Shown: positions 53,882 to 63,335 of the stretch, one piece after another
Layout: each line of letters starts with the position of its first letter
Position numbering within the stretch: position 1 is the stretch's first letter
Assembly: GCF_040450955.1 (NCBI RefSeq)
Contig: NZ_CP144373.1
Span: forward strand, 1,406,486 to 1,470,485
Length of the DNA stretch: 64,000 bases
Direction: 5' to 3'
Source: Thermodesulfovibrio sp. 3907-1M
Lineage (GTDB): Bacteria > Nitrospirota > Thermodesulfovibrionia > Thermodesulfovibrionales > Thermodesulfovibrionaceae
The notes under the pieces: model-generated
Database searches by the model: none
Told to the model about the DNA's origin: nothing
The model's input: the letters and a program-made list of their open reading frames with translations, nothing else
Made by a program: the position numbers and the translations under genes

Positions 53882-54472
53882 TCAGGATAATGCTTCTTTA
53901 TTAATTTTTATTGGAATGTTTGATTTCACCGCCTTTAAAAATGATTTAAAAAAAGCTTCATCAGATATATCAGCTCTGTCCTTTGCTAACATGATAATTT
54001 GGAAAATCTTTCCAATAGTTATATCTCTTTTTAAAGAGGCTTCATACTGCTCTGGAGTAATTCTATTAAGTCTTAAAATTTGAAAATATATGTCTTTCTG
54101 GAAAATTCCATTTCGTTGAAATCTCGGATCATTAATAATTGCATCCTGAATTTCTCTTTCTGTTGCCTCTACTGCATACTTTTTTGCTAAATAAAGCAGA
54201 ACTTCTTCATTAATTAAATCTTCCAGAACTTTTTCCTTCAGGTTTTCTTCCATTTTTGCTGCCTTCTCTTTAAATACTTCTCTATAAAGCCTTCTTGTCT
54301 CTTCATAGCTTCTCCAAAACCTTTCTGATGTAATTTTCTGCCCTGCCACCTCTGCTACTACAGAAGAGTGCTGTTTATCCACGGTTCCCACACCCCAGAA
54401 AACAAAGGTGATAATTACAAGAAAAAACAGAAAGTAGAAATATTTTGCATTTTTTCTAAGTGTTTTTATCAC
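53882..54472 (-). CDS. SurA_N-type periplasmic chaperone fragment-like protein (PpiD N-terminal)
   Basis: The GTG start at 54472 is chosen because GGGAGG lies six bases upstream and the N-terminal pattern of PpiD (IKTLRKNAKYF, then the hydrophobic helix ending FVFWGVG) begins there. The 196 residues contain a SurA_N domain (VAGQKITSERFWRSY, ITPEQYEASLKRDI) and stop before any parvulin prolyl isomerase domain. Family members usually run on for a further 200-400 residues. It may be a short chaperone or a shortened remnant; it ends 4 bases from cdaA. Confidence 0.75.
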   Translation of the reverse strand: MIKTLRKNAKYFYFLFFLVIITFVFWGVGTVDKQHSSVVAEVAGQKITSERFWRSYEETRRLYREVFKEKAAKMEENLKEKVLEDLINEEVLLYLAKKYAVEATEREIQDAIINDPRFQRNGIFQKDIYFQILRLNRITPEQYEASLKRDITIGKIFQIIMLAKDRADISDEAFFKSFLKAVKSNIPIKINKEALS

Positions 54473-54537
54473 ATCGAACCTCCCTGAATAAATTAACTCT
54501 TTTACTTTAAAAGAATTTTTTAACATAAGGCAAGCTA

Positions 54538-54546
54538 TGATATAAT
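54538..54546 (+). promoter_or_regulatory. Extended -10 promoter before the fmdB-gyrA run
   Basis: TGATATAAT is a perfect TATAAT (54541-54546) with the TGn extension. The -35 region is only weakly matched (TTTTAA at 54518-54523, 17-base spacing). The start site would be about 30 bases before the ATG at 54583. Confidence 0.55.
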
Positions 54547-54582
54547 AAAAAAGCTTAAATCAAAATTTTATGAGGTGAATTG

Positions 54583-54783
54583 ATGCCTATTTATGAGTAT
54601 GAATGCAAAAAATGCGGAGAGGCTTTTGAGTTACTGGTTTTTGGGAACAAAAGTGTTTCATGCCCTAAATGTGGTTCAGAGGAAGTTATTAAAAAATTTT
54701 CCACCTTTGCAACCAAAGGAGTGCAAAAAGGAAACTCCAAATGTTCTTCCTGCGGAGCCTCTTCGTGCAGTTCCTGTAAATAA
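54583..54783 (+). CDS. FmdB-like zinc-ribbon protein
   Basis: The 66-residue protein begins MPIYEYECKKCGEAFEL and has SCPKCGSEEV, the two Cys pairs of the FmdB/CxxC zinc ribbon. A Cys-rich tail (CSSCGASSCSSCK) follows. FmdB-type proteins are proposed regulators but mostly unstudied. The ATG at 54583 is preferred to an overlapping TTG; GAGGTG lies upstream. Confidence 0.9.
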   Translation: MPIYEYECKKCGEAFELLVFGNKSVSCPKCGSEEVIKKFSTFATKGVQKGNSKCSSCGASSCSSCK

Positions 54784-54831
54784 CTTATCAGTCTTCATTT
54801 ACTTACCAGAAGATTATAAAAAGGAGTCAGT

Positions 54832-57312
54832 ATGCCAGATGTCCTAAAAGTTAATATTGAAGAAGAGATGAAAACAAGCTACCTTGATTACGCCATGAGC
54901 GTAATCATTGGTAGAGCACTTCCTGATGTAAGAGATGGGCTTAAACCTGTGCAGCGCAGAATTCTTTATGCCATGTTCAGAGAAGGACTTCTTGCCGGGA
55001 AAAAGTATTCAAAGTGTGCTGGTGTTGTTGGCGAGGTTCTTAAAAAATATCATCCCCATGGAGACCAGGCTGTTTATGATGCTTTAGTCAGGCTTGCACA
55101 GGACTTTAACATGCGGTATCCATTAATTGATGGGCAGGGAAATTTTGGTTCCATTGATGGAGATCCTCCAGCAGCCTATCGTTATACAGAAGCGAGACTT
55201 ACAAAGATAGCTGAAGAACTCTTGCAGGATATTGATAAGGAGACGGTTCCATTTGTTCCAAACTTTGATGCAACCACTGAAGAGCCTCTCGTGCTTCCAG
55301 CCAGAATTCCCAATCTTCTCATAAATGGTTCTTCAGGAATTGCTGTTGGCATGGCAACAAATATACCTCCCCATAATCTCAATGAAATTATAGATGCATT
55401 AGTCAGTCTTCTTGAGAATCCTCAGATTTCATCAGAAGAACTCATGAATTTTGTAAAAGGTCCTGATTTTCCAACAGGTGGCACAATTTATGGCATAGAA
55501 GGAATCAAAGACCTTTATTTAACAGGAAGAGGACTTATTAAAATAAGGGCAAAGGTTAAAATTGAAAGGGAAACAAAAGGTAAAAAACTTAAGGAAAGCT
55601 CTCTTTTTGAAGGAGAAACAGAAGGCAAGGCAGTTAAAGAAAGAGTTGTAATAACAGAGATTCCCTATCAGGTAAACAAAGCGAAGCTTATTGAAAAGAT
55701 TGCAGAACTTGTAAGAGAAAAAAAGATTGAAGGTATAACTGAAATAAGAGATGAGTCAAACAGGGAAGGTATAAGAGTTGTTCTTGAGCTTAAAAAAGGT
55801 GAAATGCCTGAGGTAATTTTAAATAATCTTTATAAACATACTCAGATGGAAACCACATTTGGTGCCATAATGCTTGCTATTGTTGATGGACAACCAAGAA
55901 TTTTAAACCTTAAGGAATCTTTGTGGGAATTTCTTAAGCACAGAAAAGATGTTGTCCTTAAGAGAACAGCTTTTGATTTAAAGAAAGCAGAACACCAGGC
56001 TCATATTTTACTTGGGTTAAAAATTGCTGTAGAAAATCTTGATGAAGTAATTTCCATTATAAGAAAATCACAAAATCCAGAAGAGGCTAAAATTCGCCTT
56101 ATGAGTAGATTTCCTTTAACAGAAACTCAGGCACAGGCAATACTTGATATGAGACTGCAGAGACTTACAGGACTTGAAAGGGAAAAAATAATTCAGGATT
56201 ATGAAACAATGCTAAAAGAAATTGAAAGCCTTAAAGCAATACTTGAAAATGATGCTCTTGTGAGAGAAATTATCAGGGATGAACTTATTGAAATCAAACA
56301 AAAATACGGTGATGAGAGAAGAACACAGATAGTAGCTGAAATAAAGGAAATAAATGTAGAAGATCTCATTGCCCAGGAAGATATGGTAATCACCCTTACG
56401 CATCTTGGCTATATAAAAAGAACTTCTCTTTCTGATTATCGCAGTCAGAAAAGAGGCGGTAAGGGACTTACTCCAATGGAAACAGTTTCAGAGGATTATC
56501 TCACAGATGTGCTGGTTGGTTCAACACATGACCACATCCTGTTTTTCAGTAATTTTGGCAGGGTCTACTGTCTTAAAGTCTATCAGATTCCAGAGGCAGG
56601 AAGGCTGTCTCGTGGAAAAGCAATTATCAATCTTCTGCCTCTCAGCGAAGGAGAAAAGATTACCACTGCTCTGATATGCAAGGATCTTGAAAAGGGTTTC
56701 CTTACGATGTTTACAAAAAGGGGATTTGTTAAAAAAACATCCATTGAAGAGTTTAAAAACATACGCAGTAAAGGTGTTATCGCAATAGACCTTGAAGAGA
56801 CAGATAAATTAATTTCAGTGATAAAGACAGATGGGCATAATCATCTAATCATTGCGACTAAAAAAGGAATGTCCATAAGATTCGATGAAAAAGATGTAAG
56901 ACCCACTGGAAGAACAGCACGGGGTGTAATTGGCATTAGATTCTCAGAGCAGGGCGATGAAGTGGTATCTGCAGATGTGGTATCTGAAGGCTCATATGTT
57001 CTTACAATTACTGAAAAGGGGATTGGGAAAAAAACGCCAATTGAGGAGTATAGACTTCAGCATAGAGGAGGCACTGGCATAAAAAACATTAAGCTTTCTC
57101 CAAAAACAGGCAATGTTGTAGCATCATTACAGGTTAAAGAGGAGGATGAAGTTATAGTTTGTAGCAGCAGTAAGATGCTGAGGCTTAAAGTTTCCCAGCT
57201 GAGACCCCAGGGAAGAGCCACAACAGGTGTTAGACTAATAGAGCTTTCTCATGACGACACTGTAGTCAGTGTGGGCAGGATTCTGGAAGGAGAGGCAAAT
57301 GTCAATTTATAA
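54832..57312 (+). CDS. gyrA: DNA gyrase subunit A
   Basis: The 826-residue protein has the catalytic Tyr118 in RYTEARL, the winged-helix [19 protein letters not shown], and a C-terminal beta-pinwheel with the GyrA box QKRGGKG, so it is gyrase rather than topoisomerase IV. About 20 charged residues ([11 protein letters not shown]...KAVKE, near residues 247-268) are inserted before [21 protein letters not shown] precedes the ATG. gyrB is not in the window. Confidence 0.95.
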   Translation: MPDVLKVNIEEEMKTSYLDYAMSVIIGRALPDVRDGLKPVQRRILYAMFREGLLAGKKYSKCAGVVGEVLKKYHPHGDQAVYDALVRLAQDFNMRYPLIDGQGNFGSIDGDPPAAYRYTEARLTKIAEELLQDIDKETVPFVPNFDATTEEPLVLPARIPNLLINGSSGIAVGMATNIPPHNLNEIIDALVSLLENPQISSEELMNFVKGPDFPTGGTIYGIEGIKDLYLTGRGLIKIRAKVKIERETKGKKLKESSLFEGETEGKAVKERVVITEIPYQVNKAKLIEKIAELVREKKIEGITEIRDESNREGIRVVLELKKGEMPEVILNNLYKHTQMETTFGAIMLAIVDGQPRILNLKESLWEFLKHRKDVVLKRTAFDLKKAEHQAHILLGLKIAVENLDEVISIIRKSQNPEEAKIRLMSRFPLTETQAQAILDMRLQRLTGLEREKIIQDYETMLKEIESLKAILENDALVREIIRDELIEIKQKYGDERRTQIVAEIKEINVEDLIAQEDMVITLTHLGYIKRTSLSDYRSQKRGGKGLTPMETVSEDYLTDVLVGSTHDHILFFSNFGRVYCLKVYQIPEAGRLSRGKAIINLLPLSEGEKITTALICKDLEKGFLTMFTKRGFVKKTSIEEFKNIRSKGVIAIDLEETDKLISVIKTDGHNHLIIATKKGMSIRFDEKDVRPTGRTARGVIGIRFSEQGDEVVSADVVSEGSYVLTITEKGIGKKTPIEEYRLQHRGGTGIKNIKLSPKTGNVVASLQVKEEDEVIVCSSSKMLRLKVSQLRPQGRATTGVRLIELSHDDTVVSVGRILEGEANVNL

Positions 57313-59992
57313 TCTTGATTATTTTTTTAATCCAAGAAGAATTGCAGTAATTGGAGCTAATGACAGACCTGGAAGTATTGGCTATACGGTTTTTAGAAAC
57401 CTCATTGGTGAAGGCTACAGAGGAATTGTTTATCCTGTGAACTCAGGAGCAGATTCTGTTCAGGGAGTTGAAGCATATAAACGCCTGAGTGATATTTCAA
57501 AAGAGATTGATCTTGTTGTGCTGGCAGAAGAATGTGGCACAGGCATTCTGAATGTTCTTGAAGAATGTGGGCAAAAAGGAGTTAAAGGAGTTATTTTGCT
57601 CTGTCCTGATTTTAGAACAAAGGTCAAAGAAGCAATGCATCTTGAAGAAAAGATAGAGGAAATTCACCGAAAATATGGTTTCAGACTTTTGGGACCAAAC
57701 ACCCTTGGCTTTATCAGGCCAGGGATAAATTTAAATGTGAGCCTGTTCAGAAGAAGACTTAACAAGGGCAATATTGCATTGATAGCACAGAGTGCAACCC
57801 TTTCAGTTGCCCTATTAGATAGAGCTGCTGATAAAAATATTGGTTTCAGTTATTTTGTCTCTCTCGGTTCTGATATAGACATAGACTTTGCTGATCTTAT
57901 AGATTTTTTCGGTGTTGACCCATCTACAAGAGCAATTGTTATATATATGCAATCTATTAAAAATGGAAGAAAGTTTATGACTTCTGCCCGCTCTTTTGCT
58001 TTTTCAAAGCCTATAGTTATAGTAAAATCAGGAAAGTTTGTGGAATCACTGGAAGTTGCTTTAACTCACTCAGGACTTCTTGCAGGTGAAGACAAAGTTT
58101 ATGATGCTGCCTTTAAAAGAGCAGGTGCTGTAAGGGTTGATGAAACGCTTGATATGTTTTATATTACAGAAACTCTTTCAAAGCAACGGAGACCAAGAGG
58201 TAAAAGGCTTGCAATAATTACGAATGCTGGAGCTCCAGCTGTTACTGCAGTGGATAGCCTTCTAAGACTTGGAGGGGAGCTTGCTGAGTTTTCAGAGGAA
58301 ACAATAAAAGAACTTGAAGGCAATGTGCCTACTCGTTTTATTAGAAATCCCTTAGACTTAGTTTCAGATGCAAACCCTGACCACTATGAAAAGGCTTTGA
58401 GAATAGTAATAAAAGATAAAAATGTAGATGCAGTATTGGTAATGTTGACTCCATCCCTGGGAACAGAGCCTGTTCAGACAGCTCAGAGAGTTATAAAAAT
58501 AGTAAAGGAGAATCCATACAAACCTGTTCTTACCAACTGGATGGGCGCAGCACTGGTTGATGAAGCAAGAGAATTGCTCAATTCCAATGGAATTCCAACA
58601 TTTGTAACTCCTGAACAGGCAGTAAGAACATTTATGTATATGTATCGTTATGATTTTAACCTGAAACTTCTTCTTGAGACTCCTCAAACAATTCTTAAGG
58701 ATGTAAAATTTGATACTGAAAAAGCAGAAAGCATAATAGAAAAGGCAATTTCAGAAGGAAGGTCTATCCCAACATTCTTTGAAGCCTCAGAAATTCTTTC
58801 TGGCTATGGAATCCCTGTAATTTTAACAAAAAGAGCTAACAGTATTGAAGAACTCAAGCAAGCAATAGCTGAAATTGGATATCCAATTGTTTTAAAAATA
58901 GATACGCCAAAAATAATACACAAATTTAAAAAAGGTGGAGTAATTCTTGATGTAAGAGATGAGCTGGAAGCTGTAGAAGGATTTAAATGGCTGAAAAGAC
59001 TTGCTGAAGAGCATGGAGACCCTGATGCTTCTGTTATTGTTCAACCAATGGTCATAACCTATGGATATGAAATTGCTCTTGGAGCCAAGAAGGAGCCAAC
59101 CTTTGGTTCAGTTATTTTATTTGGAACAGGAGGGAATCTTCTTGAAGCACTTGAAGACTACTCAATAGGCCTTCCACCTCTTAATCAGACTCTTGCAAAG
59201 AGACTTATGGAAGAGACGAAAATTTATCGTTACCTTAAAAAATACCCTTACTATGAAGATATTTTACGCAGGCTTGAAGAGACTGTGGTAAAATTCTCTT
59301 ATCTTATATCAGATTTTCCCCAGATAAAGGAGTTTGACATTAATCCTATATTTATCACTGATTCAGAAATATTTGCCCTTGACTGCAGCATAATTCTTGA
59401 TAAAACAGCGCCAAAGAAAAAGGCAGTGATCAAGGGAGAGTTCTGCCCACCCCACCTGAGTATATGTCCATATCCAGTGCATCTTTACAAAGAAGTGGAA
59501 TTAAAAGATAGAACAAAGGCAATTGTAAGGCCCATTAAGGCTGAAGATGAATCTCTTATTGCAGCTCTGCTTGGAAGATGTTCAGAAAGAACAATAAGCT
59601 TAAGATTTTTCCAGAGAGCAATTGATTTGAGACATGAAAATCTGGTTAGATTCTGTCAGGTTGACTATGATAGAGAACTTGCCTTTGTGTGCGTTATTAA
59701 GGATGGTGAAGAGGAAAAGATTGTTGCAGATGTGAGACTTTCAAAGGATCCTGATGGCACAGATGCTGAAATGGCAATTTTAGTTGAAGATGCATGGCAG
59801 GGTAAAGGAGTTGGAAAAGCACTTTGCAGTTATGCTATTGAGGTAGCAAGGGATTTAGGTGTAAAAAGAATCTGGATGGATATTTTAAGAATAAATACTT
59901 ATATGTTGGGACTTTCAGACAGATTAGGATTCCAGAGACACCATGTTGATGAGGACAGTGTCAAGGTATTATTAAATCTTGATAGCACCTGA
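57299..59992 (+). CDS. ADP-forming acyl-CoA synthetase fused to a GNAT acetyltransferase
   Basis: The ATG at 57299 follows GGAAGGAGAGG and overlaps gyrA by 14 bases. The 897 residues comprise a CoA-binding Rossmann domain ([16 protein letters not shown]), a succinyl-CoA-ligase-like domain, an ATP-grasp domain (about 495-705, [15 protein letters not shown]) and a C-terminal GNAT domain (about 745-890, [18 protein letters not shown]). His257 ([11 protein letters not shown]) matches the phosphorylated His of ADP-forming acetyl-CoA synthetases. Pat/PatZ-type lysine acetyltransferases share the layout but often lack that His, so this protein may act as synthetase, acetyltransferase or both. Confidence 0.88.
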   Translation: MSIYNLDYFFNPRRIAVIGANDRPGSIGYTVFRNLIGEGYRGIVYPVNSGADSVQGVEAYKRLSDISKEIDLVVLAEECGTGILNVLEECGQKGVKGVILLCPDFRTKVKEAMHLEEKIEEIHRKYGFRLLGPNTLGFIRPGINLNVSLFRRRLNKGNIALIAQSATLSVALLDRAADKNIGFSYFVSLGSDIDIDFADLIDFFGVDPSTRAIVIYMQSIKNGRKFMTSARSFAFSKPIVIVKSGKFVESLEVALTHSGLLAGEDKVYDAAFKRAGAVRVDETLDMFYITETLSKQRRPRGKRLAIITNAGAPAVTAVDSLLRLGGELAEFSEETIKELEGNVPTRFIRNPLDLVSDANPDHYEKALRIVIKDKNVDAVLVMLTPSLGTEPVQTAQRVIKIVKENPYKPVLTNWMGAALVDEARELLNSNGIPTFVTPEQAVRTFMYMYRYDFNLKLLLETPQTILKDVKFDTEKAESIIEKAISEGRSIPTFFEASEILSGYGIPVILTKRANSIEELKQAIAEIGYPIVLKIDTPKIIHKFKKGGVILDVRDELEAVEGFKWLKRLAEEHGDPDASVIVQPMVITYGYEIALGAKKEPTFGSVILFGTGGNLLEALEDYSIGLPPLNQTLAKRLMEETKIYRYLKKYPYYEDILRRLEETVVKFSYLISDFPQIKEFDINPIFITDSEIFALDCSIILDKTAPKKKAVIKGEFCPPHLSICPYPVHLYKEVELKDRTKAIVRPIKAEDESLIAALLGRCSERTISLRFFQRAIDLRHENLVRFCQVDYDRELAFVCVIKDGEEEKIVADVRLSKDPDGTDAEMAILVEDAWQGKGVGKALCSYAIEVARDLGVKRIWMDILRINTYMLGLSDRLGFQRHHVDEDSVKVLLNLDST

Positions 59993-61335
59993 TGAATGAA
60001 AGAATTCTTGTAGTAGATGAAGATGGAGTTTTAAGAGAAAACTTAAGTAACTATCTGAAAAAACTGGGTTTTACTGTAGATGTAGCAGCAACATTTCAGG
60101 AAGCAATAAATACTTATGCATCCTATATCCATGACTTTGTGATTGTTGAGATAGAGCTTCCAGATGGAGATGGACTGGAGTTTATAAACAAAATCAAATC
60201 ATTAAATCCTTCTGTAAAAACTATTGTAACTACATCCTGTCCATCAGTAAACTCTGCGCTTAAAGCATTAAAACTTAAAGTGGACGATTATCTTATAAAA
60301 CCTTTTGTTTATGAGGAAATTCTCACATTTTTCAAGAAACCAGCAGAAAAACAGAAGACTGAAAAGATTATTCCATCCTTTGAAGAAAAATTTTTTTCAA
60401 TAATCGGTGAATCAGTGGAGATTAAACTTTTGCTTGAAAAAATAAAAAAGATAGCAAACACTCCAACGAATGTTTTACTTCTTGGTGAGACAGGAACAGG
60501 AAAAGAGCTTTTTGCAAGAGCAATTCATGAAGCAAGCTACAGAAAGAAAAAACCATTTGTAGCAATTAATTGCGCCAGTCTGCCTGAGAATCTTCTTGAA
60601 AGTGAGCTTTTTGGTTTTATAAAAGGTGCTTTCACTGGAGCCACATCTGACAAAAAGGGGCTTCTTGAAATAGCTGATGGTGGCACTGTATTTCTTGATG
60701 AAATAGGTGATATGCCAGTAGGGCTACAGGCAAAACTCTTGAGAGTGATTGAAGACAAGGAAATTCGCCCACTTGGCAGTGTTACCACTAAAAAGATTGA
60801 TCTTAGGTTTATTTCAGCCACAAATAAGGACCTCTTAGAAGAGGTAAGAGAAGGTAAATTTAGAGAAGACCTTTTTTTCAGGCTGAATGTGATAACACTT
60901 CATATTCCTCCTCTTAGGGAAAGAGGAAAAGATATAGAAATTCTTGCATATCATTTTATGAGAAAATTTGCCATAAAGATGGGAAAAGATATTAAAAAAT
61001 TTGAGCCACAGACAATCCAGATTCTGCTTAAATATCCTTGGCCAGGAAACATAAGAGAACTTCAAAATGTAATAGAGCAGGCAGTAGTATTTGCCGAGTC
61101 AGATACAATAAAGCCAGAGCATCTTCCAGAGCATGTAAGAAACATGGAAGTTACTCCAGAAAAGAAAAAGGATATTCCTCTTATTTCAATTGAAGAATTT
61201 ACAAAGGAATTTATTTTGAAATATCAGTCAGTTTACACTGAACAGGAGCTTGCAGACATGCTTGGAATAACAAGAAAGGCTTTATGGGAAAAAAGGAAAA
61301 AATGGGGTCTTCCAAGACCCGGAGAGAAAATATAA
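59992..61335 (+). CDS. NtrC-family sigma54 activator with Glu at the phosphoacceptor
   Basis: The 447-residue protein has a receiver domain (1-115), a sigma54-activator AAA+ domain (about 140-375; Walker A GETGTGKE, GAFTGA loop, DEIGDMP) and a C-terminal Fis-type helix-turn-helix (EQELADMLGITRKALWEKRKK). The conserved Asp that is phosphorylated in NtrC is Glu53 here (IVEIELPDGDG); the other receiver residues (Asp9-Glu10, Thr84 region, Lys in IKPF) are kept. It begins at the last base of the synthetase stop. No histidine kinase is adjacent. Its likely target is the sigma54 promoter at 63308. Confidence 0.9.
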   Translation: MNERILVVDEDGVLRENLSNYLKKLGFTVDVAATFQEAINTYASYIHDFVIVEIELPDGDGLEFINKIKSLNPSVKTIVTTSCPSVNSALKALKLKVDDYLIKPFVYEEILTFFKKPAEKQKTEKIIPSFEEKFFSIIGESVEIKLLLEKIKKIANTPTNVLLLGETGTGKELFARAIHEASYRKKKPFVAINCASLPENLLESELFGFIKGAFTGATSDKKGLLEIADGGTVFLDEIGDMPVGLQAKLLRVIEDKEIRPLGSVTTKKIDLRFISATNKDLLEEVREGKFREDLFFRLNVITLHIPPLRERGKDIEILAYHFMRKFAIKMGKDIKKFEPQTIQILLKYPWPGNIRELQNVIEQAVVFAESDTIKPEHLPEHVRNMEVTPEKKKDIPLISIEEFTKEFILKYQSVYTEQELADMLGITRKALWEKRKKWGLPRPGEKI

Positions 61336-61360
61336 ATTTTTTAAAAAGCAAAAATTATTG

Positions 61361-61366
61361 TAAAAT
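61361..61366 (+). promoter_or_regulatory. Possible -10 element before the first CNB-CBS gene
   Basis: TAAAAT (5/6) is preceded by TTG rather than a clear -35. The start site would fall about 3 bases before the ATG at 61376, and no Shine-Dalgarno sequence is at a proper distance. Co-transcription with the upstream activator is an alternative. Confidence 0.25.
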
Positions 61367-61375
61367 ATCTCAGGT

Positions 61376-63214
61376 ATGGAAGAACTTATTCAATTTTTAA
61401 GAAATACTTATCCCTTTAACAGACTTCCTCTGGAAGAAATAAAAAATTTATCCAAATTTTTATTAAAAAGAGATTATCAGAAGGGCGATATAATTTTTAA
61501 AGAAGGAGCTCAACCTTTACAATTTCTTTATATAATTCACAAAGGTGAAGTTTTTCTTGAAAAAAACAATCAACTTGTATATCACCTGAAAGATGGAGAT
61601 ATTTTCGGTTATGTTTCCCTGCTTGGAGAGCTTCCTCCTGCTACCACAGCAAGAGTTGTGGAAGACAGGACAGTTATACTGGAGTTGCCAAAAGATATTT
61701 TTCTTAACCTTTTAACCGGATACGATGAATTTGCAAGATTTTTTACAAAGGAGCTGGCAAAGAGAGTTCACAGAGTTCCTCAAACAAAAACTTCTTTTCA
61801 GATGGAAAGACTTATTGATGTAAGAGTTAAGGACATAAAATTAAAAGAGCCAGTAATTATTGCCTCAGAAACAGTACTTCAAGAAGCAATAAAATTAATG
61901 GCAGAGAAAGACTCAACTTTCTGTCTTGTTAAAACAGACAGTACAGTTGGTATTATTACTGAAAGAGATATAATAAAAAAAGTTCTTGCAAAAGATTTAA
62001 ATCCTCAACAGATAAAAGCAAAAGATATAGCAACTTTTCCTGTAATAGAAATATCTTCATCTGAGCCACTTTTCAATGCTCTTCTTACAATGGCAAAGCA
62101 TGGAATAAGAAAGCTTGTAATAAAGGATGGTAACACTATTTCAGGCGTTCTTGATGACAGAACAGTTATATCCCATGAAAGTAAAAACATAATTTTCCTT
62201 ATCAAAGAGATTGATAAAGCAAAATCAGCAGAAGAACTTGCTTATATTTACTCAATCATACAGGACAGTATTATTGAAGGTGTTTTAAGTGGAATGGATC
62301 CAGAATATGTGGGCAAGTATATTGCAGAATTAAATGATCATTTTATGAAAAAAGCGGCACAGCTTACAGAAAATCTTTATGGAACAGCATCTTCTTTATA
62401 CAGTATTATGGTTATTGGCTCAGAAGGAAGAAGAGAGCAGAGTCTTAAGACTGATCAGGATAATGCTTTAATTTATGAAAATAAAAGAGAAGACTATTTT
62501 GAAAGATTCTCTCAAACTTATATTGAACTGCTTCTTAAAATAGGCTTCCCACCCTGTCCTGGAAATGTTATGCTCAATAATCCTTACTGGAGAAAAAGCA
62601 AAGAAGAATGGTTTAAGGAGATACACCAATGGATGGAAAATCCCAAGCCAGAAAATGTTCTTAATATCAGTATATTTTTTGATTTCAGAAGTGTTGCAGG
62701 TTCTGAATCCCTTGTTGAGGAATTAAGAGATCATGTAAAGAAAAAAATAAAGGCAAGTAAAACTTTTCTCCCTTTTCTTGCCTCTGAAGCAGTGAGGTTT
62801 AAGCCTCCATTGAGCTTTTTTAAAACTTTTTTAGTCGAGAAATCAGGTGAACACAAGGGAAAAATTGATATAAAAAAATACGGAATTTTTCCAATAGTCC
62901 AGGGGATAAGAGTTTTAGCTCTTGATAACGAAATAAATGAGACTAATACTTTTGAGAGAATAAGAGGGTTAAAAAGTAAAGGAGTATTCACAGAAGAATT
63001 TGCAAGAGACTTAGAAGAATCCTATAGATTTTTAATGAGCCTCAGATTAAAATCTCAGGCTACGCAAATAAGGGAAGGAAAGACACCGGATAACTACATC
63101 GCTCCCTACAGTCTTTCAAAAACGGAAAAAGGGGTTTTAAAGGATTCCTTTAAGAAGATTGAAGAGTTTCAAAAGCTTCTTTTTAATAAATACAATTTAA
63201 GATATTTTTCTTAA
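61376..63214 (+). CDS. CNB-CBS-DUF294 nucleotidyltransferase-like signalling protein
   Basis: The 612-residue protein has a cyclic-nucleotide-binding fold (about 10-130), two CBS domains (about 150-280), a DUF294 nucleotidyltransferase domain (about 335-465; VIGSEGRREQSLKTDQDNAL has the GS and DxD motif) and DUF294_C. This is a GlnD-related layout of unknown target. The CNB phosphate-binding segment reads GYVSLLGELPPATTARV, without the Glu and Arg that hold cAMP in CRP, so cAMP binding is doubtful. CBS domains may sense adenosine nucleotides. Such genes often neighbour acetate or acyl-CoA metabolism, as here. Confidence 0.88.
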   Translation: MEELIQFLRNTYPFNRLPLEEIKNLSKFLLKRDYQKGDIIFKEGAQPLQFLYIIHKGEVFLEKNNQLVYHLKDGDIFGYVSLLGELPPATTARVVEDRTVILELPKDIFLNLLTGYDEFARFFTKELAKRVHRVPQTKTSFQMERLIDVRVKDIKLKEPVIIASETVLQEAIKLMAEKDSTFCLVKTDSTVGIITERDIIKKVLAKDLNPQQIKAKDIATFPVIEISSSEPLFNALLTMAKHGIRKLVIKDGNTISGVLDDRTVISHESKNIIFLIKEIDKAKSAEELAYIYSIIQDSIIEGVLSGMDPEYVGKYIAELNDHFMKKAAQLTENLYGTASSLYSIMVIGSEGRREQSLKTDQDNALIYENKREDYFERFSQTYIELLLKIGFPPCPGNVMLNNPYWRKSKEEWFKEIHQWMENPKPENVLNISIFFDFRSVAGSESLVEELRDHVKKKIKASKTFLPFLASEAVRFKPPLSFFKTFLVEKSGEHKGKIDIKKYGIFPIVQGIRVLALDNEINETNTFERIRGLKSKGVFTEEFARDLEESYRFLMSLRLKSQATQIREGKTPDNYIAPYSLSKTEKGVLKDSFKKIEEFQKLLFNKYNLRYFS

Positions 63215-63217
63215 AAT

Positions 63218-63258
63218 TGTAACTTTTCTACACATCAGCATGTTACTTTTCGTAACAT
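63218..63258 (+). promoter_or_regulatory. Two tandem inverted repeats, candidate activator binding sites
   Basis: The dyads TGTAACTTTTCTACA (63218-63232) and ATGTTACTTTTCGTAACAT (63240-63258) share the TGTWACTTTTC core. Their TGT cores start 23 bases apart, about two helical turns. They end about 75 bases before the predicted start site, a normal place for enhancer sites of a sigma54 activator. Confidence 0.65.
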
Positions 63259-63307
63259 TAAAAAGAGTCTCCTTTTATAAATTTTTGATTTTTAACATTT
63301 TTTTATC

Positions 63308-63323
63308 TGGCATTTCTTTTGCT
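63308..63323 (+). promoter_or_regulatory. Sigma54 (-24/-12) promoter
   Basis: TGGCATTTCTTTTGCT matches the consensus TGGCACRNNNNTTGCW, with the invariant GG and GC and exact spacing. The predicted start is about 63334, two bases before the ATG at 63336. Confidence 0.82.
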
Positions 63324-63335
63324 AAATTTTAAGGC

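Noticed and set aside
53860-53884. UGA readthrough as selenocysteine in the SurA_N gene
   Set aside because: Readthrough adds only six residues before another stop.
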